Positions 5,838 through 14,006 of a stretch of 15,314 bases of DNA are shown here, piece by piece. Location: contig SYAK01000188.1 of assembly GCA_005788935.1 (NCBI GenBank), positions 1-15,314 on the forward strand, written 5' to 3'. Both the position numbers and the translations under genes were made by a program. The number at the start of each line of letters is the position of its first letter. The stretch's first letter is position 1. Below the pieces are notes generated by a model, which was not told where the DNA came from, ran no database searches, and was given only the letters and a program-made list of their open reading frames with translations. This DNA is from Pseudomonadota bacterium. GTDB taxonomy: Bacteria; Myxococcota; UBA9042; PHBI01.

Positions 5838-7778
5838 ATGAAGCGCCACTACCGCTCCTGGCTCGCGTCGATGATCGGCGGCTGCGTCATCGCAGCAGGT
5901 GCGAGCCCTGCGTTCGCCGTGTCGAAAGAAGAGATCATGACCTTGACGAAGCTCGGCATCTCCGCCGACGAGATCATCAAGGCGATCGACAAGGACCGCA
6001 CCGTCTTCGAGCTGAGCGTCGGGGAGATCCTCGAGCTCAAGAAGGCGAAGGTCCCCGAGAAGGTCATCAAGTACATGCTCGAGACCCCGAAGAAGTTCGG
6101 GGGGGCCTCCGCTGGCGGCGGCAAGGGCAAGGCGACCGCGCCGAAGGAGCTGAAGCCCGAGGCGCCCGAGGAGACGCCCGAGCAGGTCGCCGCCCGCGAG
6201 GAGCGCCTGCGTCAGGAGTCGATGAAGCTCGTCGAGGAGCGCCGCAAGGCCGAGGAGCGCCAGCGCGCGACCTTCGCGCAGGGCGTGCTCAAGAAGGGCC
6301 GCGAGCTCGGCGACCAGGGCCGCTACGTCGAGGCGATCCGGACCTTCGAGGGCTTCGTCGAGCAGGGCAGCTTCGCGCCTGACAGCGAGGAGGCTTACTT
6401 CGCCCGCTTCGGCATCGCCAACGCGCTCGTCAACGCCGGCCTCTATCAGGCCGCCGCGAGCCAGCTCGTCGACCTCGTCCTCGAGGGGCCGAAGCGGCCG
6501 TTCTTCCAGAAGACCTTCGAGCAGCTCCGCGAGCTGCGCAAGAAGGTCAACTACTCGCCGCCGCAGCTCGAGCGCCTGGTGGAATTCGCGGGAGACGTCG
6601 AGAGCTTCTCCGAAGGCTTCCGCGACGAGTTCAACTACGTCGTCGGCGAGTTCTTTCACGAGGGCCGCAGCAGCGACCAGGCCGAGGCCTACCTCGGCAA
6701 GGTCAGCCCGAACGCGCCCGACTACGCCAAAGCGCAGTTCCTGCTCGGCGAGTTCCGCGTCTTCCTCTTCCAGGAAGACCCGAAGGGCTCCCTCGCGGTC
6801 CGCTATCTGCAGGAGTCCATCGGCGCCTTCCAGCGCGCGATCATCGCGACCGAGGAGAACCGTTCGGACCCCGAGGTCCGCGACGTCAGCTTCCTCGCCC
6901 TCGCGCGCATCGCGTACCAGATCGGCGACTACGATGCGGCCATCTACTACTACCGCAAGATCCCGGCCAACTCGTTCAAGCAGGCGACAGCCTTCTATGA
7001 GAGCGGCTGGGTGTACTTCCTGAAGGGCGACTACAACCGGGCGCTCGGCACGTTCCACACGCTCGATTCGCCCTACTTCGACCACTTCTTCTACCCCGAG
7101 ATGTGGATCCTCGAGGCGACCGCCTACCTCAACACCTGCCACTTCGACCGCGCCAAGCTCGCCCTTCAGCGCTTCGAGCAGGAGACGCTGCCGCTCATCG
7201 AGCCGCTCGAGGGCTTCCTCGCCCAGACCCAGCGACCCGAGGACTTCTACGCGGCCCTCGTGTCGACGGTGAACGGCGAGCAGCGCTTCGGCCTGCCGAA
7301 GAGGCTGACCGCGCCCGTGCTCGCGAACGTCGAGTTCTACAACCTCTACCAGACCGTGCGGCAGATCGACGCCGAGCTGAATCGGGTCCGCAAGGACGCG
7401 GGCGCGCTCGGCGAGACAGGGGCGAGGCTCGTCGACAACCTGACGCAGCTTCGCGGTGACCGCGTGCGCGAGGTCGGCCTGAACGTCCGCCTCGTCCTGC
7501 GCGAGGTGCTTCAGGAGATGCAGAAGTTCCGTACCAAGTACGTCGCGCTCGGCATCGACATGGAAGACCTCGTGATCGAAGAGGAAGATCGCCGCCAGCG
7601 CGAGCTCTCCGAGGGCAAGACCGTCACCGAGGAGCCCGTCGAGAAGGGCGGCGCCTCGGCCATCATCGGGTCAGACACCTGGCGCTGGCCGTTCGAGGGC
7701 GAGTACTGGCTCGACGAAATCGGCAGCTACCGCTCGACCATCGCGGACGTCTGCGTGCGCGAGGCGACCGAGCAGTGA
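5838..7778 (+). CDS. gltC: Periplasmic TPR protein, GltC-like (adventurous gliding motility)
   Basis: 646 aa. ATG at 5838 has GGAGG 6 nt upstream. Signal peptide 1-27 (ends SPAFA). Residues 30-84 form a small helical module of two similar halves (IMTLTKLGISADEIIKAI and ILELKKAKVPEKVIKYML). A Lys/Glu/Ala-rich linker and charged coiled-coil follow (about 85-150). TPR-like helices then begin (QGVLKKGRELGDQGRYVEAI near 150) and continue through about residue 420, with typical pairs such as ALARIAYQIGDYDAAIYYY and ESGWVYFLKGDYNRALGTF. The C-terminal half is helical (two likely long helices near 510-580) and ends in an aromatic motif, WRWPFEGEYWLDEIGSY, with a Cys close by. Length and layout match GltC of M. 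xanthus (about 670 aa), a periplasmic protein linking the gliding complex to outer-membrane components. Position right after a GltA/B-like barrel agrees. The family name comes from recognition, not a search; a generic TPR protein is the alternative. Confidence 0.85.
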   Translation: MKRHYRSWLASMIGGCVIAAGASPAFAVSKEEIMTLTKLGISADEIIKAIDKDRTVFELSVGEILELKKAKVPEKVIKYMLETPKKFGGASAGGGKGKATAPKELKPEAPEETPEQVAAREERLRQESMKLVEERRKAEERQRATFAQGVLKKGRELGDQGRYVEAIRTFEGFVEQGSFAPDSEEAYFARFGIANALVNAGLYQAAASQLVDLVLEGPKRPFFQKTFEQLRELRKKVNYSPPQLERLVEFAGDVESFSEGFRDEFNYVVGEFFHEGRSSDQAEAYLGKVSPNAPDYAKAQFLLGEFRVFLFQEDPKGSLAVRYLQESIGAFQRAIIATEENRSDPEVRDVSFLALARIAYQIGDYDAAIYYYRKIPANSFKQATAFYESGWVYFLKGDYNRALGTFHTLDSPYFDHFFYPEMWILEATAYLNTCHFDRAKLALQRFEQETLPLIEPLEGFLAQTQRPEDFYAALVSTVNGEQRFGLPKRLTAPVLANVEFYNLYQTVRQIDAELNRVRKDAGALGETGARLVDNLTQLRGDRVREVGLNVRLVLREVLQEMQKFRTKYVALGIDMEDLVIEEEDRRQRELSEGKTVTEEPVEKGGASAIIGSDTWRWPFEGEYWLDEIGSYRSTIADVCVREATEQ

Positions 7779-7785
7779 CCTGACG

Positions 7786-7917
7786 GGGGCCCGGTGCTGT
7801 CGGGCCCCTGAACCGCATGAGCAATCTGGAAGACGACCGCGCGACGCCGCGTTGTCGTCAGACGCCTGGCCCGGAGGTCTGCCCCGGGCCGATTCGTGAG
7901 CGGGGGCGCGGGCCCCC
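7786..7917 (+). other. Three GC-rich hairpins in the leader of the large TPR gene
   Basis: The 158-nt gap between the two TPR genes holds three inverted repeats. They are 7786-7793 with 7801-7808 (8 bp, 7-nt loop), 7868-7874 with 7884-7890 (7 bp, 9-nt loop) and 7902-7907 with 7912-7917 (6 bp, 4-nt loop). None is followed by a T-run, so they are not ordinary intrinsic terminators. The first lies 7 nt past the upstream stop codon and could protect the 3' end of that mRNA. The last sits just before the GGGAG ribosome site of the next gene and could limit its translation. Confidence 0.45.
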
Positions 7918-7936
7918 AAGCGGGAGAAGCAAGACG

Positions 7937-10900
7937 ATGCAAAAGCGCTGGCTGTTCGCACGGACACTCCACTCGGCGGTCGCGATGGGTCTCATCTGCG
8001 CCCCGCTCGGCCCGCTCACGAGGGTCATGGCCACCCCCATCCCGGCGGAAGCTGGCGCTGGAACGGGCAAGCCGCTCGCAGGCAAGGGGTTCAGCCTCGA
8101 CCAGCTCGAGAACTCGATGTGGACGCCCGAGAAGCTGAAGTCCGAGAAGACGAAGAGCGACGCCCGAAAGCGCAAGATGGAGAGCCTGAAGCTCCTCATC
8201 GACGACCCGAGTCACTCGGACAAGGCCGACGCCTTCTTCCGCCTCGCCGAGACGCACCGCGACGAGGCCCGCTACCAGCACTTCATGGACCGCGCGAAGT
8301 ACGAGGCGGAGTACCGCTGCTTCGAGGAGAAGCGCTGCCCCGAGCCCGTCGAGCCGATCGAGGACCAGAGCAAGGCGATCGACCTCTACAAGAAGGTCCT
8401 GCAGGCCGACCCGACCTACAAGCGCCTCCCCGAGGTGACGTACTACCTCGGGCGCGCCACCATCGAGGCGGGCAAGGAGCGCAAGGACGCCCAGCTCGAG
8501 AAGGACGGCGAGAAGTACCTGAAGGACGTCACGACGAAGTGGGCCAATGACCCGCTCGTGCCGCAGGCCCACCTCTCGCTCGCGGAGCACTACTTCGACA
8601 AGGACTCGCTCGTCCCCGCGAAGATGAACTACGAGCAGATCATCCAGCGCTTCCCGAAGCACCCGATGTACAACTACGCCCTCTACAAGCTGGGCTGGGT
8701 GTACTTCAACCTCGCCGAGTTCGAGAAGACGATCGACAACTCTCACCGGGTCTTCGGGGCGATCGACAACAAGGACGCCGGGCTCATCGAGTTCCGCGAG
8801 CAGGCGCTCAACGACCTCATCCAGGCCTACGCCGAGATCGACAACGGCTGGCAGCAGGCGCGCGACTACTTTCTCCGCCAGGTCGGGGAGAAGGAGACGT
8901 ACGACAAGCTCGACAAGATGGCGGCGCTCCTCGTCTCGAAGGACAAGGACCTCGAGGCCGTCGACCTCTACAAGCACCTGATCTCGAAGGACAAGACGAC
9001 GCCCAAGGTGGCCGAGTGGTTCGACGCGGTCATGGAGGTGCGGCGCAAGCTGGCAGACATCCGCGAGACCGAGAAGGAGGTCAACGAAATCACGGCCTTC
9101 TTCGACCCGAAGAGCCCGTGGCGGACCGCCAACGCCCGCAACGCGGACGCGATCGCGAAGGCCGACGACCTCGTCGCAGGCGGCCTCGCTTCGATGGCCA
9201 ACCACTTCCACCGCGACGCGCAGGCGCTGCAGGACAAGAAGAAGCAGAAGGAGGCCGACGTCGACTTCGACAAGGCCGCGAGCTACTACGCCCGCTTCCT
9301 CGAGCGCTACCCCGACCATCCGGACTCGTACAAGTTCAACTTCTTCTACGCCGAGATCCTGTTCGACCGCTGCCTCTACATGGACGCGGCCGCCCAGTAC
9401 GAGAAGACGCTCGCGAAGGACCTGCAGGGCGAGCTGACCGAGGACGCGGCCCTCGGCGTGGTCTACGCGATGGAGTCCGAGCTCGACAAGCTCGGGGTGC
9501 GCCAGAAGGCGAAGGGCAAGATCGAGATCGTCGAGGTCTCGGCCGAGGTGAAGAAGGCCGACGCCGAGGTGGACGACGCGCCCATCGTCGAGGCCCCGCT
9601 GCACCCGCTCGAGGAGCGGATGATCCGCGCCGCCGACCAGTATGTGAAGGTGCTTCAGGACGCGCTGAAGGACCCGGAATTCCTCAAGAAGTATCCGGAT
9701 CGCGGCAAGCAGATCCCGTCGATGATGTACATCGCCGCCGAGATCTTCCACCAGAAGGGGCGCTATCGTGACGCCGTCACCCGGCTGCAGGTCATCTTCG
9801 ACCTGTTCCCGAAGGACGAGATGGCGGGTTACGCCGTCAATCTCATCATCGACGCCTACAAGCGCCTGAAGAACTGGGTGAAGATCGAGGAGTGGGCCCG
9901 CGAGGTCATCGCGAAGAAGAACTTCACGACGCGCAAGCAGGAGGACTGGGAGCAGATCATCGCGGTCGCCAAGACGCAGCACGCGATGGACCTCACCCGC
10001 CAGCGCCGCTACGACGAGGCCGTCAAGGAACAGCAGGAGATCGTTGACGAGTTCGGCAAGAAGAACCGCGAGGTCGCGTCGAAGGCGCTCTTCAACATCG
10101 GCGCCATCCACGAAATCGCGCGGCGCTTCCCACAGGCCGTCGAGGCCTACGAGCGCGTCATCGCCCAGTACAAGGACATGGAGGTCGCCGTTCAGGCCCA
10201 GGCCGCGATCGGCATCCTGTACGAGAGCCAGACCGAGTTCGCGAAGGCCGCCGAGGCCTTCATGGGGATGCAGCAGTTCAAGACCTCGTTCAAGTCGAAC
10301 CCGACGGCCGCCAAGCGGGCCGCCGACGCATACCGGGACGCGGGCATCCTGTACGAGGCGCTCGAGGACTACGACCGGGCCCACGAGGTCTTCACGACGT
10401 ACACGAAGATCTACGGTGACCGCCCCGACGTGCAGGTCGTGGCGTTCCAGTCGGCCGTCGTGCTTGAGTACAAGAAGACCCCCGAGGCCGTCCTCGCGGC
10501 TGCGAAGGCGTACGAGAAGATCGCGAAGGCCTATGGGAAGAAGGACAGCGCCTACGAGCTGCGAGCGCTCGCGGCTTCGGGTGTCGCCTACAAGAAGGCC
10601 GACAAGGCGAAGCATCGCAAGACCGTCGAAGGCCTGTTCAAGCGCGTCACGAAGGGTTGGGAGACCCTCATGAAGGCCAAGGACAAGGGCGCCCCTCCGC
10701 CAGACGAGGCGACGAAGGCCTACGCAGCGCTCGCGTACTTCGAGCTCGCCGAGTACGCCTATGACGACTACAGCGTGCTGAAGGTCGAGGCGCTCAGCCG
10801 CGGCGGCGAGTTCGACATGAACCTGCTCGGCAAGACGCTGAAGGCGAAGGCCGAGGCCCTCAAGGCGTGCGAGGAGTCCTTCGGGCGCGTCCTCGACTTC

Positions 10901-11380
10901 CAGGACAAGGGCATGGGCGCCGCGTCGGCCTATCGAATCGGCAAGATCTACGACGAGTTCTACGACACCCTGATGAACGCGCCGCCCCCGCCCGGCCTCG
11001 AGCCCGAGCAGGAGGACGAGTACCGCTTCGCCCTCGAGGAGATGGCGGCCCCAGCTCAGGAGAAGGCGCTGACCGCCTTCACCATCGCGCTGAAGAAGGC
11101 CGTCTCGGACGGCGTCTACAACAAGTGGTCGCGCCTCTCGGCCGAGGCGGCGGCGAAGGTCAACAAGGACCAGTTCCCGCTCGCCCACTTCGAGACGCAG
11201 CCTGACAAGACGCGCGACACGGTGCTCTCGACGAGCTTCATCAAGATCGTCCGCCGCGGCTCCGAGGTCGTGGACTACCTGAAGAACGAGAGCTCGCTCC
11301 ACACGCACGGCGGGGAGAAGCCGCACAGCCACGTGGACGGGTCCAAGGATGGCGCGGGCGAGCAGAAGGGGGACAAGTGA
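7937..11380 (+). CDS. Large periplasmic TPR protein (GltD/AgnA-position)
   Basis: 1147 aa. Start at 7937 (MQKRWLF) has GGGAGA about 9 nt upstream and opens a signal peptide (to about residue 32, ending RVMA). The frame also reads from 7817, but that extension is Arg/Pro/Cys-rich and crosses the hairpin leader. The mature protein is almost entirely helical TPR-like repeats, highly charged (Lys/Asp/Glu). Clear units lie near residues 244 (YALYKLGWVYFNLAEFEKTI), 463 (FFYAEILFDRCLYMDAAAQY), 593 (YIAAEIFHQKGRYRDAVTRL), 683, 714 (ALFNIGAIHEIARRFPQAVE), 753 and 795 (AYRDAGILYEALEDYDRAHE). A Pro-rich loop (APPPPGLEPEQEDE) occurs near 1015. The last 30 residues contain HTH and HSH, a small His-rich tail. 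It overlaps the next gene by 1 nt (TGATG), so the two are co-translated. In M. xanthus a large TPR protein (GltD/AgnA) precedes GltE; the same position is occupied here, but homology to GltD is inferred from gene order, length class and fold only. Probably a periplasmic scaffold. Confidence 0.85.
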   Translation: MQKRWLFARTLHSAVAMGLICAPLGPLTRVMATPIPAEAGAGTGKPLAGKGFSLDQLENSMWTPEKLKSEKTKSDARKRKMESLKLLIDDPSHSDKADAFFRLAETHRDEARYQHFMDRAKYEAEYRCFEEKRCPEPVEPIEDQSKAIDLYKKVLQADPTYKRLPEVTYYLGRATIEAGKERKDAQLEKDGEKYLKDVTTKWANDPLVPQAHLSLAEHYFDKDSLVPAKMNYEQIIQRFPKHPMYNYALYKLGWVYFNLAEFEKTIDNSHRVFGAIDNKDAGLIEFREQALNDLIQAYAEIDNGWQQARDYFLRQVGEKETYDKLDKMAALLVSKDKDLEAVDLYKHLISKDKTTPKVAEWFDAVMEVRRKLADIRETEKEVNEITAFFDPKSPWRTANARNADAIAKADDLVAGGLASMANHFHRDAQALQDKKKQKEADVDFDKAASYYARFLERYPDHPDSYKFNFFYAEILFDRCLYMDAAAQYEKTLAKDLQGELTEDAALGVVYAMESELDKLGVRQKAKGKIEIVEVSAEVKKADAEVDDAPIVEAPLHPLEERMIRAADQYVKVLQDALKDPEFLKKYPDRGKQIPSMMYIAAEIFHQKGRYRDAVTRLQVIFDLFPKDEMAGYAVNLIIDAYKRLKNWVKIEEWAREVIAKKNFTTRKQEDWEQIIAVAKTQHAMDLTRQRRYDEAVKEQQEIVDEFGKKNREVASKALFNIGAIHEIARRFPQAVEAYERVIAQYKDMEVAVQAQAAIGILYESQTEFAKAAEAFMGMQQFKTSFKSNPTAAKRAADAYRDAGILYEALEDYDRAHEVFTTYTKIYGDRPDVQVVAFQSAVVLEYKKTPEAVLAAAKAYEKIAKAYGKKDSAYELRALAASGVAYKKADKAKHRKTVEGLFKRVTKGWETLMKAKDKGAPPPDEATKAYAALAYFELAEYAYDDYSVLKVEALSRGGEFDMNLLGKTLKAKAEALKACEESFGRVLDFQDKGMGAASAYRIGKIYDEFYDTLMNAPPPPGLEPEQEDEYRFALEEMAAPAQEKALTAFTIALKKAVSDGVYNKWSRLSAEAAAKVNKDQFPLAHFETQPDKTRDTVLSTSFIKIVRRGSEVVDYLKNESSLHTHGGEKPHSHVDGSKDGAGEQKGDK

Positions 11381-12804
11381 TGCGCAAGCTCATCGTGGGA
11401 CGTTGGGTCGCCTTCGGATTCGGACTCGGCCTCATGGGCCTCACGTCTGGCTGCGCCTCATCGGGTGGCACGGGCGGCGGCGGTGAGGACGACGACAGCC
11501 TGCCTGGCACGCGCCCTGTGCGCGTCGGCGAGCGCGACGGGGGCGGTGGCGCGGGTGGCGCGGGTGGCGGCGATGACGACTTCACGGTCCGCAAGATCGA
11601 GGAGGTCAAGGCGCCGGTCTACCTCGACGGCGTGAAGAAGGAGGCGCAAGACGACTTCCGCAAGGGCGTCGCGGCCGTCTCGTCCGAGAAGCCCGACTTC
11701 AAGCGCGCGATCGAGTTCTTCGAGGACGCGGCCGACGAGGACCCGAAGTTCCTCGAGGCCTTCTTCAACTGGGGGCAGGCGCTCGAGCGCATCGGCAAGG
11801 GCGACGAGGCCCTCGAGGTGTACGAGGAGGCGCTCGAGAAGAACCCGGGCAACGCCTCGGCGAGCGCCTACATCGCCAAGGTCTATCTCGGCAAGGCGCG
11901 GACGGCGCGCTTCCTTGGGGACGAGTCGGCGGCGACTGGCCACCTGCAGCGCGCGAAGTCACGGCTTGACGGCCTGCTCGCGACCGAGCCGACGAACGTC
12001 GCGGTGAACAACGCGATGGCCGTGTACTACCTGATGCAGGACGACATCGAGGCGGCCGAGCGCTACGTGCGCGAGGTGCTCTATGTCGAGCCGACGAACG
12101 TCACGGGCCTCAACACCCGCGGCCTCATCAACCTGAAGCAGAACAAGTACCTGATGGCGAAGTGGATCTTCGAGAACAAGGTCCTCCGCGAGGACCCCGC
12201 GTCGACCGAAGCCCACACGAACCTTGGCTACACCTACATCAAGCTCGAGCAGCGCCCGCTCGCGATGCGTCACTTCCAGAAGGCGCTCGAGTACGACGCC
12301 GACAACATGGAGGTGCGCATGAACATCGCCGCCATGCTGCTCGAGCACCTCGACTACACGCAGGCCCTGTCGCACTACGACCTCGTGCTGAAGCAGCAGC
12401 CGAAGAACACCGAGGCGAAGTCGGGCCGCTGCGACGCGATCTACGGCCTCGGCGGATCTGCGAACGACCGGAATGCGCAGTTCAAGAAGGCACTTGAGTG
12501 CTATGACCGCCTCGTGGGCGAGCGCCCGGACAAGGCGCACCTCTACAAGCGGGCGGCCGAGACCTGCCAGAACCGTCTGCAGGATCTCGAGGGAGCGGTC
12601 CGGTACTATGAGCTTTACCTGAAGCATGGCAAGCTGGTGGCGGACGAGGCGGACAAGATCGGCAAGACGATCTTCAGCCTCAAGGACATCATCAAGAACG
12701 GCGGCCTCAAGGCCATGATGGAGCCCCCGCCCGAAGAGCCGTCGGCCGAAGGTGGCGAGGGTGGCGAGGGTGGCGGCGAGACGCCTCCCGAGACAGCCGA
12801 GTGA
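11380..12804 (+). CDS. gltE: TPR lipoprotein, GltE/AglT-like (adventurous gliding motility)
   Basis: 474 aa. The ATG at 11380 overlaps the preceding stop codon (TGATG) and has an AAGGGGGA ribosome site about 7 nt upstream; a GTG directly before it (11377) is a less likely start. Lipoprotein signal MRKLIVGRWV... LTSGC, lipid Cys25 followed by Ala-Ser (compatible with outer-membrane sorting). A Gly/Asp-rich tether (about 28-68) precedes roughly seven TPRs near residues 124 (FFNWGQALERIGKGDEALEV), 206, 241 (NTRGLINLKQNKYLMAKWIF), 277 (HTNLGYTYIKLEQRPLAMRH), 310, 344 and 388. The 344 unit carries a short insertion (GGSANDRN). The tail is Pro/Glu/Gly-rich and includes a twice-repeated GGEG at 12751-12768. 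This matches the TPR lipoprotein GltE (AglT), which works with the periplasmic and outer-membrane parts of the gliding complex. The small CglF-like gene follows 32 nt later, as expected for a gltE-gltF order. A generic TPR lipoprotein is the alternative. Confidence 0.88.
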   Translation: MRKLIVGRWVAFGFGLGLMGLTSGCASSGGTGGGGEDDDSLPGTRPVRVGERDGGGGAGGAGGGDDDFTVRKIEEVKAPVYLDGVKKEAQDDFRKGVAAVSSEKPDFKRAIEFFEDAADEDPKFLEAFFNWGQALERIGKGDEALEVYEEALEKNPGNASASAYIAKVYLGKARTARFLGDESAATGHLQRAKSRLDGLLATEPTNVAVNNAMAVYYLMQDDIEAAERYVREVLYVEPTNVTGLNTRGLINLKQNKYLMAKWIFENKVLREDPASTEAHTNLGYTYIKLEQRPLAMRHFQKALEYDADNMEVRMNIAAMLLEHLDYTQALSHYDLVLKQQPKNTEAKSGRCDAIYGLGGSANDRNAQFKKALECYDRLVGERPDKAHLYKRAAETCQNRLQDLEGAVRYYELYLKHGKLVADEADKIGKTIFSLKDIIKNGGLKAMMEPPPEEPSAEGGEGGEGGGETPPETAE

Positions 12805-12836
12805 CGACAGCGACCTGACACACGAGGAGATGTGCG

Positions 12837-13079
12837 ATGAAGAAGCTTGGAATGATCGTGGTGGTGGCGCTGTCGGCAATCACGTCGACGGCCTCGGCGG
12901 CCGACTCGAAGTCGAAGTTCTACGACTTCTCCGACCAGCTGATCGACGGCGAGATCAAGAAGCCGACGACGCTCTACTCGAACGTGCGTGGTGAGGCGAA
13001 GTTCAGCCGCATGCTCGAGTTGAAGAAGGAGCTGTTGCCGAACGTGCAGACCTCGCGCCGCGAGCGCGTGTTCAAGTGA
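12837..13079 (+). CDS. Small secreted protein, CglF/GltF-like candidate
   Basis: 80 aa. ATG at 12837 has GAGGAG 7 nt upstream. The first 21-22 residues are a clear Sec signal peptide (MKKLGMIVVV... STASA); no lipobox. The mature part is only about 58 residues, with a conserved-looking core: an aromatic DF stretch (KFYDFSDQLIDGEIKKPTTLY), then a basic helix (GEAKFSRMLELKKELLPNV) and a basic end (SRRERVFK). The D/E-I-D/E-G then basic-Pro pattern, the size and the position right after the GltE-like gene recall CglF (GltF), a small envelope protein needed for contact-stimulated gliding in Myxococcus. I recognise this only loosely. It is the last gene before the terminator at 13132-13163, so it should be made from the same message as the TPR genes. 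Confidence 0.78.
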   Translation: MKKLGMIVVVALSAITSTASAADSKSKFYDFSDQLIDGEIKKPTTLYSNVRGEAKFSRMLELKKELLPNVQTSRRERVFK

Positions 13080-13131
13080 GCGCCTGACCGCACGCGAACG
13101 CCGTCGGCGACAGCCGCGCGAAGGTTGTGAT

Positions 13132-13163
13132 GAGGCGAGGTGGCCAGCAGGGCCCCTCGCCTC
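13132..13163 (+). terminator. Terminator closing the Glt-like gene series
   Basis: Positions 13132-13140 and 13155-13163 form a perfect 9-bp inverted repeat (GAGGCGAGG). Partly complementary GGCC bases lie inside the loop, and TTCGCGTTT follows. It lies 52 nt past the stop of the 80-aa gene and before the convergent SDR gene. The weak T-tract is normal for such GC-rich DNA. The inverted repeat could also serve the convergent gene. Confidence 0.6.
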
Positions 13164-13232
13164 TTCGCGTTTCGGGCCCCGGAAGGTCGCGCGGGCCTCG
13201 GGGTGAATGCGGCGGGCCGCGCGCGAGCAACG

Positions 13233-13919
13233 CTAGGCGCGGAGGGCGCCCGCTGCGATCTGCTCGGACTCGAGGATGGTGACGCCCGAACGCGCGGCGG
13301 CGAGGGACGCGAGCAGGGCGGCGGCGACGACGGCGGCGGAGATGGGTCGATAGCGCGGCGGCGTGAGTGGCCGCAGGAGGCGGGCGAGCCCGAGCCCGAG
13401 GCGCTCGAGCGGACGTGACTCGCTGCGAGGGCCGTCGAGGAAGGACGGGCGCAGAATGGTCAGCGCGGTGAAGCCGAGGCCAGCGAGGTCCCGCTCGAGC
13501 TCGCCGCGCGTCCTGAGATAGAGGCTGCGGGCCTGGGCGTCAGCACCGACCGAGGAGACGAAAGCGATGCGGGCGACGCCAGCGGCGCGAGCCGCGCGGG
13601 CGAAGGCCAGGATGAGCTCGGGATCGCGGGCGCGGAAGGCGGCCTCCGCCGACGTCGGGGTACCCTCCCGGGTGGCCTCGGCACGGGCCTTGCGGCGGGT
13701 GGAGCCGAGCGCACAGGCGATAGCGTCGACGCCGTCGAAGATGGACGCGGGCGGATTGGCGAGGTCGACGACGGGGTTCGTGAGGCGCCCGCCCGGGACG
13801 GCCAGCGCGAGCGGGCGGCGGGTCGGTGCGACGATGGGGCCGAGCGCTGCGTCCGCGAGGGCGAGCCGCAGGGCCTCGCCACCGACGAGCCCGGTGGCAC
13901 CTGCGATGAGGAACGACAT
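13233..13919 (-). CDS. Atypical SDR-family NAD(P)-binding protein (HTATIP2/YbjT-like)
   Basis: 228 aa. Start at 13919 has GGAGGT a few bases upstream and puts the Rossmann motif at the N-terminus as usual; the frame reads on to 14108, but the added 63 residues are Cys/Arg-rich and unlike the family. Residues 7-13 (GATGLVG) are the G-x-x-G-x-x-G dinucleotide loop of extended/atypical SDRs. Further family marks are CALGSTRRKAR (69-79, like the CLGTTRxKAG stretch of HTATIP2-type proteins), FVSSVGAD (120-127), Y134 with R138 in place of the usual Lys of Y-x-x-x-K, then ILRPSFLDGPR and a C-terminal helix near PISAAVVAAALL. Probably a cytoplasmic oxidoreductase or NAD(P)H sensor of unknown substrate. 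It is a single-gene unit, convergent with the Glt-like series and divergent from the gene at 14153, and nothing ties it to motility. High Ala content reflects the GC-rich genome. Confidence 0.87.
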   Translation of the reverse strand: MSFLIAGATGLVGGEALRLALADAALGPIVAPTRRPLALAVPGGRLTNPVVDLANPPASIFDGVDAIACALGSTRRKARAEATREGTPTSAEAAFRARDPELILAFARAARAAGVARIAFVSSVGADAQARSLYLRTRGELERDLAGLGFTALTILRPSFLDGPRSESRPLERLGLGLARLLRPLTPPRYRPISAAVVAAALLASLAAARSGVTILESEQIAAGALRA

Positions 13920-14006
13920 CACGACCTCCGATCCGCGGCACCGCCAGCGGGAGCGCAAGCTTGCACCGCGCGCGGCCACGCAGGGAAGTTTCCGGTCGTC
14001 AGGACC

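Noticed and set aside
5793..7142. 449-codon minus-strand frame opposite the GltC-like gene
   Set aside because: Leu/Val/Glu/Arg-rich shadow. The plus strand has a signal peptide, a good ribosome site and TPRs.
7727..11332. 1201-codon open frame on the minus strand opposite the large TPR gene
   Set aside because: It is an antisense shadow caused by G/C third positions. Its product is a monotonous Leu/Val/Arg/Asp-rich chain with no domain or ribosome site, while the plus strand shows clear TPR repeats and a signal peptide.
13140..13418. 92-codon plus-strand frame after the terminator
   Set aside because: It starts inside the terminator hairpin and lies opposite the SDR gene; Gly/Arg/Glu-rich with no ribosome site.
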